From assembly GCF_030409905.1 (NCBI RefSeq), contig NZ_JAUFQT010000001.1:1820001-1884000 (forward strand): a stretch of DNA of 64,000 nucleotides. The letters run 5' to 3'. The stretch is from Echinicola jeungdonensis (GTDB lineage Bacteria > Bacteroidota > Bacteroidia > Cytophagales > Cyclobacteriaceae). A program made the position numbers and the translations under genes. The notes below the pieces were generated by a model. It saw only the letters and a program-made list of their open reading frames with translations. It did not search any database and was not told where the DNA came from. Positions 41,453-50,379 of the stretch are shown one piece after another (the first letter of the stretch is position 1; each line of letters starts with the position of its first letter).

Positions 41453-44053
41453 ATGATAAAACTTTTGAAGTCTGCATTACCCCTTGTTGTATTTAGTTTG
41501 GTAATGTTTTTTGGTAATGAGCCTCAACTAGCGGCCCAAACCATTCCAGATGTTTCCACCATCAAAGTTGATGAACTTTCGGATGCCCAGCTTAGAACCC
41601 TTTTGGATAGAGCGGCCAATTCTGGTATCAGTAAATCTGAGTTGGTAGAAATGGCCAGGGCAAAAGGGATGTCCAATGTGGAATTGGAAAAGCTAATGGA
41701 AAGAATAGATAAGTTGGAGGCTTCTTCTACTACGATGAAGAGCGGTGCTGTTCCTTCCAAGCGGGAACCCAGACAACAAATGAATCTCAATGAGATTTTG
41801 GATGGGGTTTTGACCAATCAAGAAGAAATAGAAGAGAGGAAAGATTTGCAGTTGTATTTTGGTCTTGACCTTTTTTACCAAAAAGAACGCAAGCTAACTT
41901 TTGAACCCAGTCTGAACATAGCCACTCCTGAAAGTTACGTATTAGGTCCAGGTGATTTGGTTTATGTGGATGTTTATGGAGCTTCTGAAAATTATTATGA
42001 ATCCACCGTAACTTCGGAGGGTAAAATAATTTTGGCACATATAGGCCCTATAAGTGTATCAGGCTTATCCATAAGTGAGGCTTCCAAGGTCATTAAGACA
42101 AGGCTTTCCCAGTTTTATGCAGAGATGAACGGGCCAGACCCCAACACCTTTATGGAGGTGTCTCTGGGGAATATCAGAAGCATAAAAGTCCATCTGGTAG
42201 GAGAGCTCCGGTTGCCAGGCACTTTTACGCTAAGTGCTTTCAGTACCGTTTTTAATGCTTTGTATGCAGCAGGGGGACCTAATGTGAATGGAACCATGCG
42301 TAACATAAAAGTTATTAGGAACAATAAGCAAGTAGCCACAGTGGATGCTTATGACTTTTTGGTGAACGGAAAGGCTAATATGGGATTCCAGTTGCAGGAT
42401 CAGGATGTTGTTTTGGTCGAGCCTTATCAAGGAAGAGTAAAGCTAGAAGGCGCTGTGAAGCGGCCATTGATTTTTGAGGTGAAAGAGGGGGAGACTTTTG
42501 AGGATGTGTTGAATTATGCAGGAGGTTTTTCGGATAATGCATTCAAGGAAAAAGTCAGTGTCATCAGGTATACCGATAAAGAAAAGGCCGTTTCAGATGT
42601 ATTTAATGGTCAATTTGGGATTTTTACTGTAAAAGGGGGCGATCAATATAAGGTTGGAACCGTGTTGAACAGGTACAAAAACCGGGTTCAAATCAAAGGG
42701 GCTGTATTTAGGGAGGGTAATTATGCTTTGACAGATGGGCTTTCACTTTCCAAGCTTATTGAAAAAGCAGAAGGCCTAAAGGGGGATGCCTATTTGGAGC
42801 GAGCAAGCATTGTACGTACCAGGGAGGATCTGTCAACTTCCGTGATTCAAGTGGATCTTAAAAATGTGATTTCCGGGGAAAGCGATGTCCAATTAAAACC
42901 TGATGATATTGTAAAAATTGCCTCCATATATGACCTGAAGGACGAATACTATTTGAAGATTTCCGGCGAAGTAAGGGAACCGGGTATTTATTCTTATTCT
43001 GCTGATATGACCGTTGAGGACTTGATTTTGAATGCTGGCGGACTTAAAGAATCCGCCTCTATTGATGATATTGAAATAGCCAGGAGAGTTAGGGATCAGG
43101 GAAATGGTGAAACGGCCAAGCTAGTTTCTGCCCATGTCAGCAATGATTTAAGCCTTAATGGTGAATCAGAAACATTAAGACCTTTTGATAATGTAATTGT
43201 ACGGCGCAAGCCCAATTTTGCCATGGAGCGAATTGTGAAAGTGGAGGGGCAGGTCAAAGCGCCTGGAGAGTTTGCCCTTAAAGGGGCAGAAGAGCGGATT
43301 TCAGAAGTGATCAGGCGGGCTGGGGGATTGACAGGCTATGCCTATCCAAAAGGTGCAACCTTGATAAGAAGGACGGAATATTATAATACAGAATCTGAAA
43401 AAGCGAGGCGACAGAAAAATATGCAGCAGCTTTTGGAGCGTTTGGAAAATGAGGCGGCAGATCCTTCAGAGGCACAGGCAGACCTGAAAAAGCGGTTGGC
43501 ACAGGAAACGGGCGGTTTGGCTGCGGAACAGCAAAAGAATGATTTGATCACCAAAACCAAAAAAGAAACGCTTCAGGATATTAGTCAGGAAGAGCAGCAG
43601 ACCGCAATTAAGATAGAAGAAACAGAGGCCATTGCCATAGATTTGGAGGCCATTTTGGAACAGCCCGGTTCCAAATATGACTTGATTTTGGAAGAGGGAG
43701 ACATTATCAGTGTACCCAAGCAACTTCAAACGGTTAGGTTAAGGGGAGATGTGATTTACCCAACCACCGTGCGGTATGAGAACAAACGCTCTTTAAAATA
43801 TTATATTGACCGTGCAGGAGGGTTTGATAATAGGGCCAAGCGAAGAAAAACCTATGTAGTTTATGCCAATGGGGAGGTGGCAAGGACAAAAAGCTTTTTG
43901 TTTTTGAAATCCTATCCTCGGGTGGAACCAGGGTCAGAGGTGATCGTTCCCTCCAAAGGGCCACGGATTCCTCTTAAAATCGGAGAATTGGTTGGCTTAA
44001 CATCGGGTTTGGCCACCTTGGTATTGGTGATTTCTCAAATTAACGGAAACTAA
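41453..44053 (+). CDS. SLBB-domain polysaccharide export protein (Wza-like)
   Basis: About 866 residues, more than twice enterobacterial Wza length. It has a signal peptide (LLKSALPLVVFSLVMFF), a helical region, the polysaccharide biosynthesis/export domain (ESYVLGPGDLVYVDVYG) and several SLBB repeats (IKVHLVGELRLPGTF, RVKLEGAVKRPLIFEV, YLKISGEVREPGIYSY, IVKVEGQVKAPGEFAL, TVRLRGDVIYPTTV). A Lys/Glu/Gln-rich coiled-coil insertion of about 90 residues separates the last two. The C-terminus has one hydrophobic stretch (GLTSGLATLVLVIS). It likely forms the outer-membrane polymer channel. The ATG at 41453 is chosen because the signal peptide starts there. Its stop overlaps the Wzz gene by one base. 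Confidence 0.88.
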   Translation: MIKLLKSALPLVVFSLVMFFGNEPQLAAQTIPDVSTIKVDELSDAQLRTLLDRAANSGISKSELVEMARAKGMSNVELEKLMERIDKLEASSTTMKSGAVPSKREPRQQMNLNEILDGVLTNQEEIEERKDLQLYFGLDLFYQKERKLTFEPSLNIATPESYVLGPGDLVYVDVYGASENYYESTVTSEGKIILAHIGPISVSGLSISEASKVIKTRLSQFYAEMNGPDPNTFMEVSLGNIRSIKVHLVGELRLPGTFTLSAFSTVFNALYAAGGPNVNGTMRNIKVIRNNKQVATVDAYDFLVNGKANMGFQLQDQDVVLVEPYQGRVKLEGAVKRPLIFEVKEGETFEDVLNYAGGFSDNAFKEKVSVIRYTDKEKAVSDVFNGQFGIFTVKGGDQYKVGTVLNRYKNRVQIKGAVFREGNYALTDGLSLSKLIEKAEGLKGDAYLERASIVRTREDLSTSVIQVDLKNVISGESDVQLKPDDIVKIASIYDLKDEYYLKISGEVREPGIYSYSADMTVEDLILNAGGLKESASIDDIEIARRVRDQGNGETAKLVSAHVSNDLSLNGESETLRPFDNVIVRRKPNFAMERIVKVEGQVKAPGEFALKGAEERISEVIRRAGGLTGYAYPKGATLIRRTEYYNTESEKARRQKNMQQLLERLENEAADPSEAQADLKKRLAQETGGLAAEQQKNDLITKTKKETLQDISQEEQQTAIKIEETEAIAIDLEAILEQPGSKYDLILEEGDIISVPKQLQTVRLRGDVIYPTTVRYENKRSLKYYIDRAGGFDNRAKRRKTYVVYANGEVARTKSFLFLKSYPRVEPGSEVIVPSKGPRIPLKIGELVGLTSGLATLVLVISQINGN

Positions 44054-45126
44054 TGGCAGATCAGAAACATATCATCGATGATAAAATAACATTTAGAGAG
44101 CTGATCCTGCGTTTTGAGGGATGGTTAAAATTCTTTAAAAGCAAATGGAGGTTTTTGGCCATTGCCATTGCAGCTGGAGCAGCTTTGGGTTTGATGGCCT
44201 CCTGGATTAAAAAGCCAAAATATACTGCTGAAACCACTTTTGTGTTAGAGGAGTCAGATGCTGCAGGTATGGGGGGATTATCGGGTTTGGCAAGTTTGGC
44301 AGGTGTAAATCTAGGTTCACTGGGCAGTAGCAGTGGATTATTTCAGGGCGATAATATCATGGAACTTTATCGCTCAGACAATATGCTGATAAAGACTTTG
44401 CTAAGTCCATTTGAAGGAGAAGGCCTTTTAGTTGACCGATTTGTAAGTTTCCACAAATTGGATGAGAAATGGTCGGATAAGGTTGATTTTTCCCATTTGG
44501 ATTTTGATCAAAACCGGAAAGATTTTTCTGTGGAACAAGATAGTGTGATGAAGGCTTTGGCGAAGACCATTAGAGAAGAACAACTTGCAGTCAGCAAACC
44601 GGACAGGAAGTTGAGCATTATTAAGGTAGCATTGACCTCCAAAGATGAACGTTTTGCCAAGGTCTATAATGAAAAATTGGTAGAAAATGTAAATGCCTTT
44701 TATTACGAAACCAAAACCAAAAAGACCGCTGAAAATTTAGCCATTCTCCAGCACCAAGCAGATAGTGTTAGAAAAGTATTGGATAAAAACTTGATAGAAT
44801 ATGCCGGAATACAGGATGATCGGCCCAATCCTAATCCGCTCATGCAAAAAGCCTCCGTTGAGGCAAAAAGCAAACAAATGGACATCCAGGTAGCCAGTAG
44901 TGCCTATTCAGAAATTGTCAAGAACCTGGAGATAGCCAAGATCAATCATCGAAATAGCACCCCTTTGATACAGATTATTGATGATCCCAGGTATCCACTT
45001 ACCCAGTCAAAATTAAAATGGTATGTGGGGGTATTTATGGGAGGAGTTATTGCTTTTATTTTGGCTGTGCTTTTCTTATATATTTCCCGTCTTTATCAAA
45101 CCAATGTTAAAGTGCAGGAGGGATAA
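44053..45126 (+). CDS. Wzz/chain-length determinant family protein
   Basis: 357 residues with two membrane helices (FLAIAIAAGAALGLMASWI near residue 40 and WYVGVFMGGVIAFILAVLFL near 335) flanking a periplasmic domain, the Wzz topology. The N-terminal motif KPKYTAETTFVLE is family-like; after it comes an unusual Gly/Ser/Leu-rich stretch (GLASLAGVNLGSLGSSSG). No Walker motif is present, so it is not a BY-kinase fusion. It presumably sets polymer length. Overlaps both neighbours by one base (TAATG), a sign of tight translation coupling. Confidence 0.85.
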   Translation: MADQKHIIDDKITFRELILRFEGWLKFFKSKWRFLAIAIAAGAALGLMASWIKKPKYTAETTFVLEESDAAGMGGLSGLASLAGVNLGSLGSSSGLFQGDNIMELYRSDNMLIKTLLSPFEGEGLLVDRFVSFHKLDEKWSDKVDFSHLDFDQNRKDFSVEQDSVMKALAKTIREEQLAVSKPDRKLSIIKVALTSKDERFAKVYNEKLVENVNAFYYETKTKKTAENLAILQHQADSVRKVLDKNLIEYAGIQDDRPNPNPLMQKASVEAKSKQMDIQVASSAYSEIVKNLEIAKINHRNSTPLIQIIDDPRYPLTQSKLKWYVGVFMGGVIAFILAVLFLYISRLYQTNVKVQEG

Positions 45127-46442
45127 TGTTTGAAAGGCTCACTTCAATACCTTTTTCACATATACTCAGGCACAAATCCACCCAGAATTTCATTTTTTTA
45201 TTAATCATCCAGGCCTCCAATATCCTCATTTCATTGATGGCCATGCCCTTGCTGATACAAGCCATTGGGGTGGATCGGTTTGGATTGGTGAGTTTGGCCC
45301 TTTCCGTCATTTTGATTGCCAATGTATTTGTTGGCTTTGGGTTCAACTTGAGTGGGCCAAGGGAAATTGCCCTGAATCAAAAGAATAAAAAAGCCCTTTC
45401 CCAGGTCCTTTCCCAAATCATCTCCAGCAAGCTTGTTTTGGCATTGATTGCCTCAATGGCTTTGTTATTGTCGGTTTTTGGTTTTGGCCTATTCCCTGAG
45501 TACCGGGCAATTCTTACTTTTTCTATTTTGATGCTTTTTTCTGAAGCCACTTTGCCTGTTTGGTTTTTTCAGGGCATGGAAAGGATGCGCTTGGTCTCTG
45601 TAGCCAATGTGTTCAGCAAATTACTTTATCTGATGGGCATTGTCCTATTTATCAATGGCCCGGAAGATGCTAAATTGGTCAACTTCTTTTTTGGAGGGGC
45701 AGCATTTACCATCAATTTATTGCTTTTAACCTATGTCCATTATGAGTTAGGGGTAAAGTTTTATTTGCCCCAATTCTCTAAGATTACTAAGACCTGGAAG
45801 AGCAATGTGTATTTGTTCCTGTCCAACCTGGCCAATCATATTTCAGTTAATGGGGGAATAGTTATCCTTAGCTTTTTTGCTCCTGCATCTATGTTGGGAA
45901 TGTATAGTTTAGCGGAAAGGGTTTCCCTTATGCTGAGAATGCTTCCTTCTATGATGATCGGGGCCATTTATCCCAATGCCAGCAAACTTTATCAAAATGA
46001 CCTGGAAAGGTTTTATGGCTTTCTTGTCAAGGTGTATCGGGGAGCGGTGTTCTTGGCCTTATTTGTGGGCTTGTTGACCAATTTATTGGCTCCGTTTATT
46101 ATTAAAGTTTTGTCAAAAAGTGATATGGCAGCATCCGTGGTTTTTTTAAGAATTTTGGCCTTTGTGCCTCTTTTTGCCACGATGAATATAGCTAATATGA
46201 TCATGATCCTGGTGGCCAATCAGAAGAAGATATTGTTTAAGTCCTCATGGACCTTTTGTATTTATATGGTAATTGTGGCAGTATCCTTAACTTCCTGGTT
46301 GGGTGGAAAAGGACTGGCTATCGCCATGTTGTCCACCGAATTGGTGATATTCATTACCTGTTCCCTATTACTTCGCCAAACCAAACCTGTTCTGTTTAAA
46401 ACCTTCTATGCAAAAGCATTCGGTCGCGATTATCATTCTTAA
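45126..46442 (+). CDS. Wzx-type oligosaccharide flippase
   Basis: 438 residues with 12-14 hydrophobic helices of the MOP/polysaccharide-flippase family. The N-terminus (QNFIFLLIIQASNILISLMA) and the segment FGLVSLALSVILIANVFVGFGFNLSG fit Wzx. It would move undecaprenyl-PP-linked repeat units across the inner membrane. Overlaps the next gene by 35 bp. Confidence 0.86.
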   Translation: MFERLTSIPFSHILRHKSTQNFIFLLIIQASNILISLMAMPLLIQAIGVDRFGLVSLALSVILIANVFVGFGFNLSGPREIALNQKNKKALSQVLSQIISSKLVLALIASMALLLSVFGFGLFPEYRAILTFSILMLFSEATLPVWFFQGMERMRLVSVANVFSKLLYLMGIVLFINGPEDAKLVNFFFGGAAFTINLLLLTYVHYELGVKFYLPQFSKITKTWKSNVYLFLSNLANHISVNGGIVILSFFAPASMLGMYSLAERVSLMLRMLPSMMIGAIYPNASKLYQNDLERFYGFLVKVYRGAVFLALFVGLLTNLLAPFIIKVLSKSDMAASVVFLRILAFVPLFATMNIANMIMILVANQKKILFKSSWTFCIYMVIVAVSLTSWLGGKGLAIAMLSTELVIFITCSLLLRQTKPVLFKTFYAKAFGRDYHS

Positions 46443-47328
46443 TTGGAACGGGTATGATTTTACCAGGGCCTGTTTGAAGTCTTTAGAAGAGGTGACTTTT
46501 AAGGAGTTCGAAATTATCCTTGTGGACAATGCTTCCATTGATGGCTCTTTGGATAAAATCAAAAATGAATTTGAAGATATTACTATTCTAAAGAATAAAA
46601 AAAACCTGGGCTTTACAGGAGGGAATAATGTGGCCATCCAATATGCCCTCCAGAAAGGATTTGACTATGTCATGTTGCTAAATAATGACACTTTAGTTGA
46701 AAAAAGATTTTTAGAACCCCTTTATCAGACCTTGGAGAAGGATTCCCAATTGGGAGCAGTTCAACCTCTCATGTATTTTCTCAACGAGCGGGAAAAGCTT
46801 TGGAATGGTGGAGGAAGGTTTAATTCCTGGACCGGAGCTTCTATTTCTATAAAACAAGCTCCCAATTACCAATTTCCATATTATACAGATTGGATCACCG
46901 GTTGTTGTATCATGGTGAGAACTGAGGTGATCCGGAAGGTTGGAGTGCTTAATGACCGGTACTTTGCTTATTTTGAGGATGTGGATTGGTCACTTAGGAT
47001 GAGGAAAGCAGGGTTTTCATTGCAGGTGGTTCCTGGTTCCATTATCTATCATGAGGCAGCAGGATCCTCCAAAACCAAGAAAAAAGGCAAGGAAGGTTTT
47101 CTAAATCCCAAAGCCCATTACCTGAATGCCCGTAACCAACTTTTTCAGATCAGAAATCACCTTGGATTTCCCCATATTTTGTTTGCATGGCCTTTTCAAT
47201 TGGGGAAATTATTTGCCTATGGTGCTTATTTTATCCTAAGGAACCGGCCTAAGAAACTGAAGGCTATTTTCCGTGGGATCAGGGATGGAATAAGTATGAA
47301 CTGCCAATCTGAAAATCAACTAAAATAA
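46408..47328 (+). CDS. GT2 family glycosyltransferase
   Basis: 306 residues with the GT-A fold: VAIIILNWNGYDF, the DXD-like LVDNASIDGS and YVMLLNNDT, the acceptor/metal site WITGCCIMV and FAYFEDVDWSLR. The C-terminal hydrophobic region (FPHILFAWPFQL) may touch the membrane. It is related to the rhamnosyltransferase-like branch. It starts inside the wzx gene (35-bp overlap), which supports co-translation. Confidence 0.88.
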   Translation: MQKHSVAIIILNWNGYDFTRACLKSLEEVTFKEFEIILVDNASIDGSLDKIKNEFEDITILKNKKNLGFTGGNNVAIQYALQKGFDYVMLLNNDTLVEKRFLEPLYQTLEKDSQLGAVQPLMYFLNEREKLWNGGGRFNSWTGASISIKQAPNYQFPYYTDWITGCCIMVRTEVIRKVGVLNDRYFAYFEDVDWSLRMRKAGFSLQVVPGSIIYHEAAGSSKTKKKGKEGFLNPKAHYLNARNQLFQIRNHLGFPHILFAWPFQLGKLFAYGAYFILRNRPKKLKAIFRGIRDGISMNCQSENQLK

Positions 47329-47334
47329 AAGACC

Positions 47335-48744
47335 TTGTTATTCGCCATAGTTGTCATAGGGGTTACGGTTTTACTTTCGATTACTGTCAGAAAAATAGTT
47401 TTTGAAGGGAAATGGGAATGGGTGATTTATTTTATGGCCCTTTACCTGCCTTTTTATACCACTTCGCTGAGCATTGTCTATCAGGCAACAGGTTCGCCAA
47501 TCCTTGTCAATGTCTTTAAAGTGTTGAAAGAGTTTGTGGTTTTTTTGGGAATCATTTCATTTATTTTTTATCAAAAAAATATTTTTGATTATCCTTTTAG
47601 GTTTCATTGGGTGGACAAACTTTTCTTAATGTTTTATGGACTTTGTCTGGTGTTTTTGATTTTGCCTATCGGGGAGGCAGGTTTTATTAGCAAGCTGGTA
47701 TATATGAAAAATATTCTAATGATGGGCTTGTTGTATTTTTTTGGAAGAAACACCCGGTTTAATCCGAATGAGTTTAGGCAATTTTTCAACATAATAATGG
47801 GAATTGCGGTGGCTGCATTTGGCTTAAGCATCCTGGAAAAAATTATGGGTTTGCATTTTCAGCAAATCACTGGTTATGCTGATTACAACCTTGCAATAAA
47901 TGATATTGAACCTTCAGGGAATTATGGACTATCCTGGACTTTTGAAACCCAAACCATGGGTATGCGTTTAGCATCTTTTTTCTCAACCCCACTTGAAATG
48001 GCTAGTGCATGTCTTTTGGGGTTTTCAGTTGGTTTAATAGGATATTTGACCTCCCGAAGGGAACAATCATTTATTTTTATTCTCGTAATGTTAGCTGCTA
48101 CAGGCAGTTTAGTTTTTGCAGCTTCCCGGTCATCATTTGTTTCTTTTTTTGTAATGCTGTTCTTTATTGCGTTAATTTTTAGGCTCTACGGATTGATCAA
48201 ATTGGGGGTGAGCTTGTTAACTATCTTTGTGATTTATGTTGTTTTTATTGCCCCGAAAGAATTTTATTATTTTGTTATTGACACCCTTACTTTCCAAAAC
48301 TCCTCAAGTATAGGTCATGTGATTGCTTGGTTGGAAGCCATAAATCAAATAATCATTGCTCCTTGGGGGACTGGATTGGCCATGAGTGGTAATATGAGTA
48401 GTGTAACTGATGAACTCAGGATAGGAGGAGAAAATCAATTTTTGGTCTTTGGGGTGCAATTAGGGGTTCTGGGGATGATATTATATATTCTCATATTAGG
48501 ATTAGGGATCAAAACGGCAATTAAAGTTTTTCGTAGAACAAAAAATACCCATGCAGCTAGAATAGCATTTTTGGCAGGCACTGTAAAGGTGGGTTTATTA
48601 CTCCCGCTTTTTACATCTAATGCCGAGATTTACGCCTATGTTTCCTGGTTGACCTGGTGGATGATTGGTTTTAGTGTCCGGGAATATCATCAAATTCAGC
48701 TAGCAGAAACCGATCCTCCTAATTCAATGGTCCTTCAGCATTAA
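47335..48744 (+). CDS. Wzy/O-antigen-ligase-like membrane protein
   Basis: 469 residues with about 12 hydrophobic helices and a large loop in the middle (QITGYADYNLAINDIEPSGN and LASFFSTPLEMA), the arrangement of Wzy polymerases and WaaL ligases. Bacteroidota members often carry no strong motif, so the name is structural. It starts with TTG at 47335, 6 bp after the GT2 stop; the only in-frame alternatives are farther downstream inside the first helix. It presumably joins repeat units in the periplasm. Confidence 0.78.
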   Translation: MLFAIVVIGVTVLLSITVRKIVFEGKWEWVIYFMALYLPFYTTSLSIVYQATGSPILVNVFKVLKEFVVFLGIISFIFYQKNIFDYPFRFHWVDKLFLMFYGLCLVFLILPIGEAGFISKLVYMKNILMMGLLYFFGRNTRFNPNEFRQFFNIIMGIAVAAFGLSILEKIMGLHFQQITGYADYNLAINDIEPSGNYGLSWTFETQTMGMRLASFFSTPLEMASACLLGFSVGLIGYLTSRREQSFIFILVMLAATGSLVFAASRSSFVSFFVMLFFIALIFRLYGLIKLGVSLLTIFVIYVVFIAPKEFYYFVIDTLTFQNSSSIGHVIAWLEAINQIIIAPWGTGLAMSGNMSSVTDELRIGGENQFLVFGVQLGVLGMILYILILGLGIKTAIKVFRRTKNTHAARIAFLAGTVKVGLLLPLFTSNAEIYAYVSWLTWWMIGFSVREYHQIQLAETDPPNSMVLQH

Positions 48745-48750
48745 ATTATT

Positions 48751-49362
48751 ATGAGCAAAAATCAAGTAAATAACGTTTTTCATCAGGATTTTAAAATTAA
48801 ACCCATAGACCGGCAAAAAAGGTTGAACCAAAAACCTTTGTTGATATGGTTCACCGGATTATCCGGATCCGGAAAGTCCACCCTTGCCAATGGAACAGAA
48901 CAGCGGCTTTTCCAAAATGGTTACCATACTTTCCTTTTGGATGGGGACAATATCCGAAAGGGACTCAATAAAGACCTTGGTTTTGAAAAGGAAGATAGGA
49001 ACGAAAACCTAAGGAGAATTGCTGAAGTGGCCAAGCTAATGATGGAAGCAGGACTGATAGTGGTGGCTGCTTTTATTTCACCCTACCGGAAAGAAAGGGA
49101 AATGATCAAAGAGTTGGTTGGTGAGGATAGGTTCCTGGAGATATTTGTGGATTGTCCATTGGAGGAATGTGAGGAAAGGGATGTCAAAGGCCTGTATCAA
49201 AAAGCCAGAAAAGGCCTGATCAAGAATTTTACCGGAATCGATGCACCCTATGAAGCACCACAAAAACCATTTTTGCAGCTTCCCACTTCCGATTGGTCCA
49301 AAGAAGAATGCCTGGATAAAATTATAGGTTCCATCAAAGAAAAAATCACTTGGATAGCTTAA
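48751..49362 (+). CDS. cysC: Adenylylsulfate (APS) kinase
   Basis: 203 residues. Walker A GLSGSGKST (36-44), LDGDNIR (63-69) and FISPYR (108-113) are the APS-kinase signatures. It makes PAPS, the sulfuryl donor for sulfotransferases. Placement directly before a sulfotransferase, inside a polysaccharide locus, and away from assimilatory sulfate genes, suggests that the PAPS is used for polymer sulfation; that purpose is inferred. The stop is 11 bp before the sulfotransferase start. Confidence 0.93.
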   Translation: MSKNQVNNVFHQDFKIKPIDRQKRLNQKPLLIWFTGLSGSGKSTLANGTEQRLFQNGYHTFLLDGDNIRKGLNKDLGFEKEDRNENLRRIAEVAKLMMEAGLIVVAAFISPYRKEREMIKELVGEDRFLEIFVDCPLEECEERDVKGLYQKARKGLIKNFTGIDAPYEAPQKPFLQLPTSDWSKEECLDKIIGSIKEKITWIA

Positions 49363-49373
49363 TGCCCCTTTAA

Positions 49374-50294
49374 ATGGAAAAAATGATTCCAAACCTTTTT
49401 ATAATAGGTGCTGCAAAATGCGGTACCACTTCTTTACATGAATACCTTGCCCAACATCCGGAAATATTTATGGCAAGGGTCAAAGAACCCCATTTTTTTG
49501 CCCAGGTAGAAAATACCCTATATGATTATAAGGAGGAATTTTCACCTGAAAAAGAATATCATACCTGGGTGATTAAGGAAAAAGACGAGTACCTCAACCT
49601 GTTTAGGGATGGTCAAAAAAGTAAATACAAAGGGGAATCCAGCCCTTCTTATTTATGGGACCCGGAGGCTGCCCGGAAGATTTATGACTTCAATCCCCAG
49701 GCTAAGCTTATTGTCTTGCTTAGGGATCCTATAAAGCGGGCATTTTCCCATTATCAAATGGATGTGCATGCCGGTTACCAGGAAAAAAGGAACTTTTATG
49801 ATGCTTTAAAAGAAGATTTTGAAATGCCAGACTCCCAAAAGGGTTGGAATAAAAGCCATTTGTATATGGAACTTGGACTTTATCATCAGCAATTGGAAAG
49901 GTTTCGAGAATTATTTTCAAAGGAACAAATTATGGTTATCCGCTTTGAGGATTTTATTCAGGATATAGAAAATGGGCTGAAAAATATTTTTGAGTTCCTG
50001 GAAGTGGATAATAGGAGGTTGACTGATATTGATTTTGGAAAAAAGCACAATCAAACTCAATCTCCAAAATATGTTTTCATATCCAAATTAAAGGATAATA
50101 AAGTAATACAAAAAATGATTGGGTTGATTCCGGAAGGGCTTAAGAATAAAATCAAGAAAAGTACTTATCAGGATGGGTATAGAAAAGATCTTGTTTTGGA
50201 TGAGAAGGGCTGGGAATATTTAATCCAGTTTTATCAGGATGATTTAAAGCAATTAAAAAAGGATTGGGGTATTTCCTTTAACCTTAATATTTAA
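49374..50294 (+). CDS. PAPS-dependent sulfotransferase
   Basis: 306 residues. The 5'-phosphosulfate loop IIGAAKCGTTSLHEYL (Lys15 region), the 3'-phosphate-binding LIVLLRDPIKRAFSHY and the catalytic-type EPHFFA are visible, matching the carbohydrate sulfotransferase family (heparan/chondroitin-like). It would add sulfate to a sugar hydroxyl, with PAPS from the adjacent cysC. No membrane anchor is seen, so it acts in the cytoplasm on lipid-linked intermediates, if at all. Confidence 0.9.
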   Translation: MEKMIPNLFIIGAAKCGTTSLHEYLAQHPEIFMARVKEPHFFAQVENTLYDYKEEFSPEKEYHTWVIKEKDEYLNLFRDGQKSKYKGESSPSYLWDPEAARKIYDFNPQAKLIVLLRDPIKRAFSHYQMDVHAGYQEKRNFYDALKEDFEMPDSQKGWNKSHLYMELGLYHQQLERFRELFSKEQIMVIRFEDFIQDIENGLKNIFEFLEVDNRRLTDIDFGKKHNQTQSPKYVFISKLKDNKVIQKMIGLIPEGLKNKIKKSTYQDGYRKDLVLDEKGWEYLIQFYQDDLKQLKKDWGISFNLNI

Positions 50295-50379
50295 TGTTGC
50301 GAAAAGATAAATACTTAAGGGCTTAAATGAAGGAAAATGCGATATTATTCACCCAAGTATAGACTTTAAAGGGATATTA

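Noticed and set aside
44053..45126. Wzz-like protein as a BY-kinase (Wzc-type) fusion
   Set aside because: No Walker A/B motifs or Tyr cluster; the protein stops right after the second membrane helix.
47335..47337. Frameshift or truncated start for the Wzy-like gene
   Set aside because: The frame begins at a TTG 6 bp after the preceding stop and the first membrane helix starts at once, so a TTG start explains it without invoking damage.
48751..50294. cysC as part of assimilatory sulfate reduction
   Set aside because: No cysD, cysN, cysH or sulfite reductase genes are nearby, and the following gene is a sulfotransferase within a polysaccharide locus.
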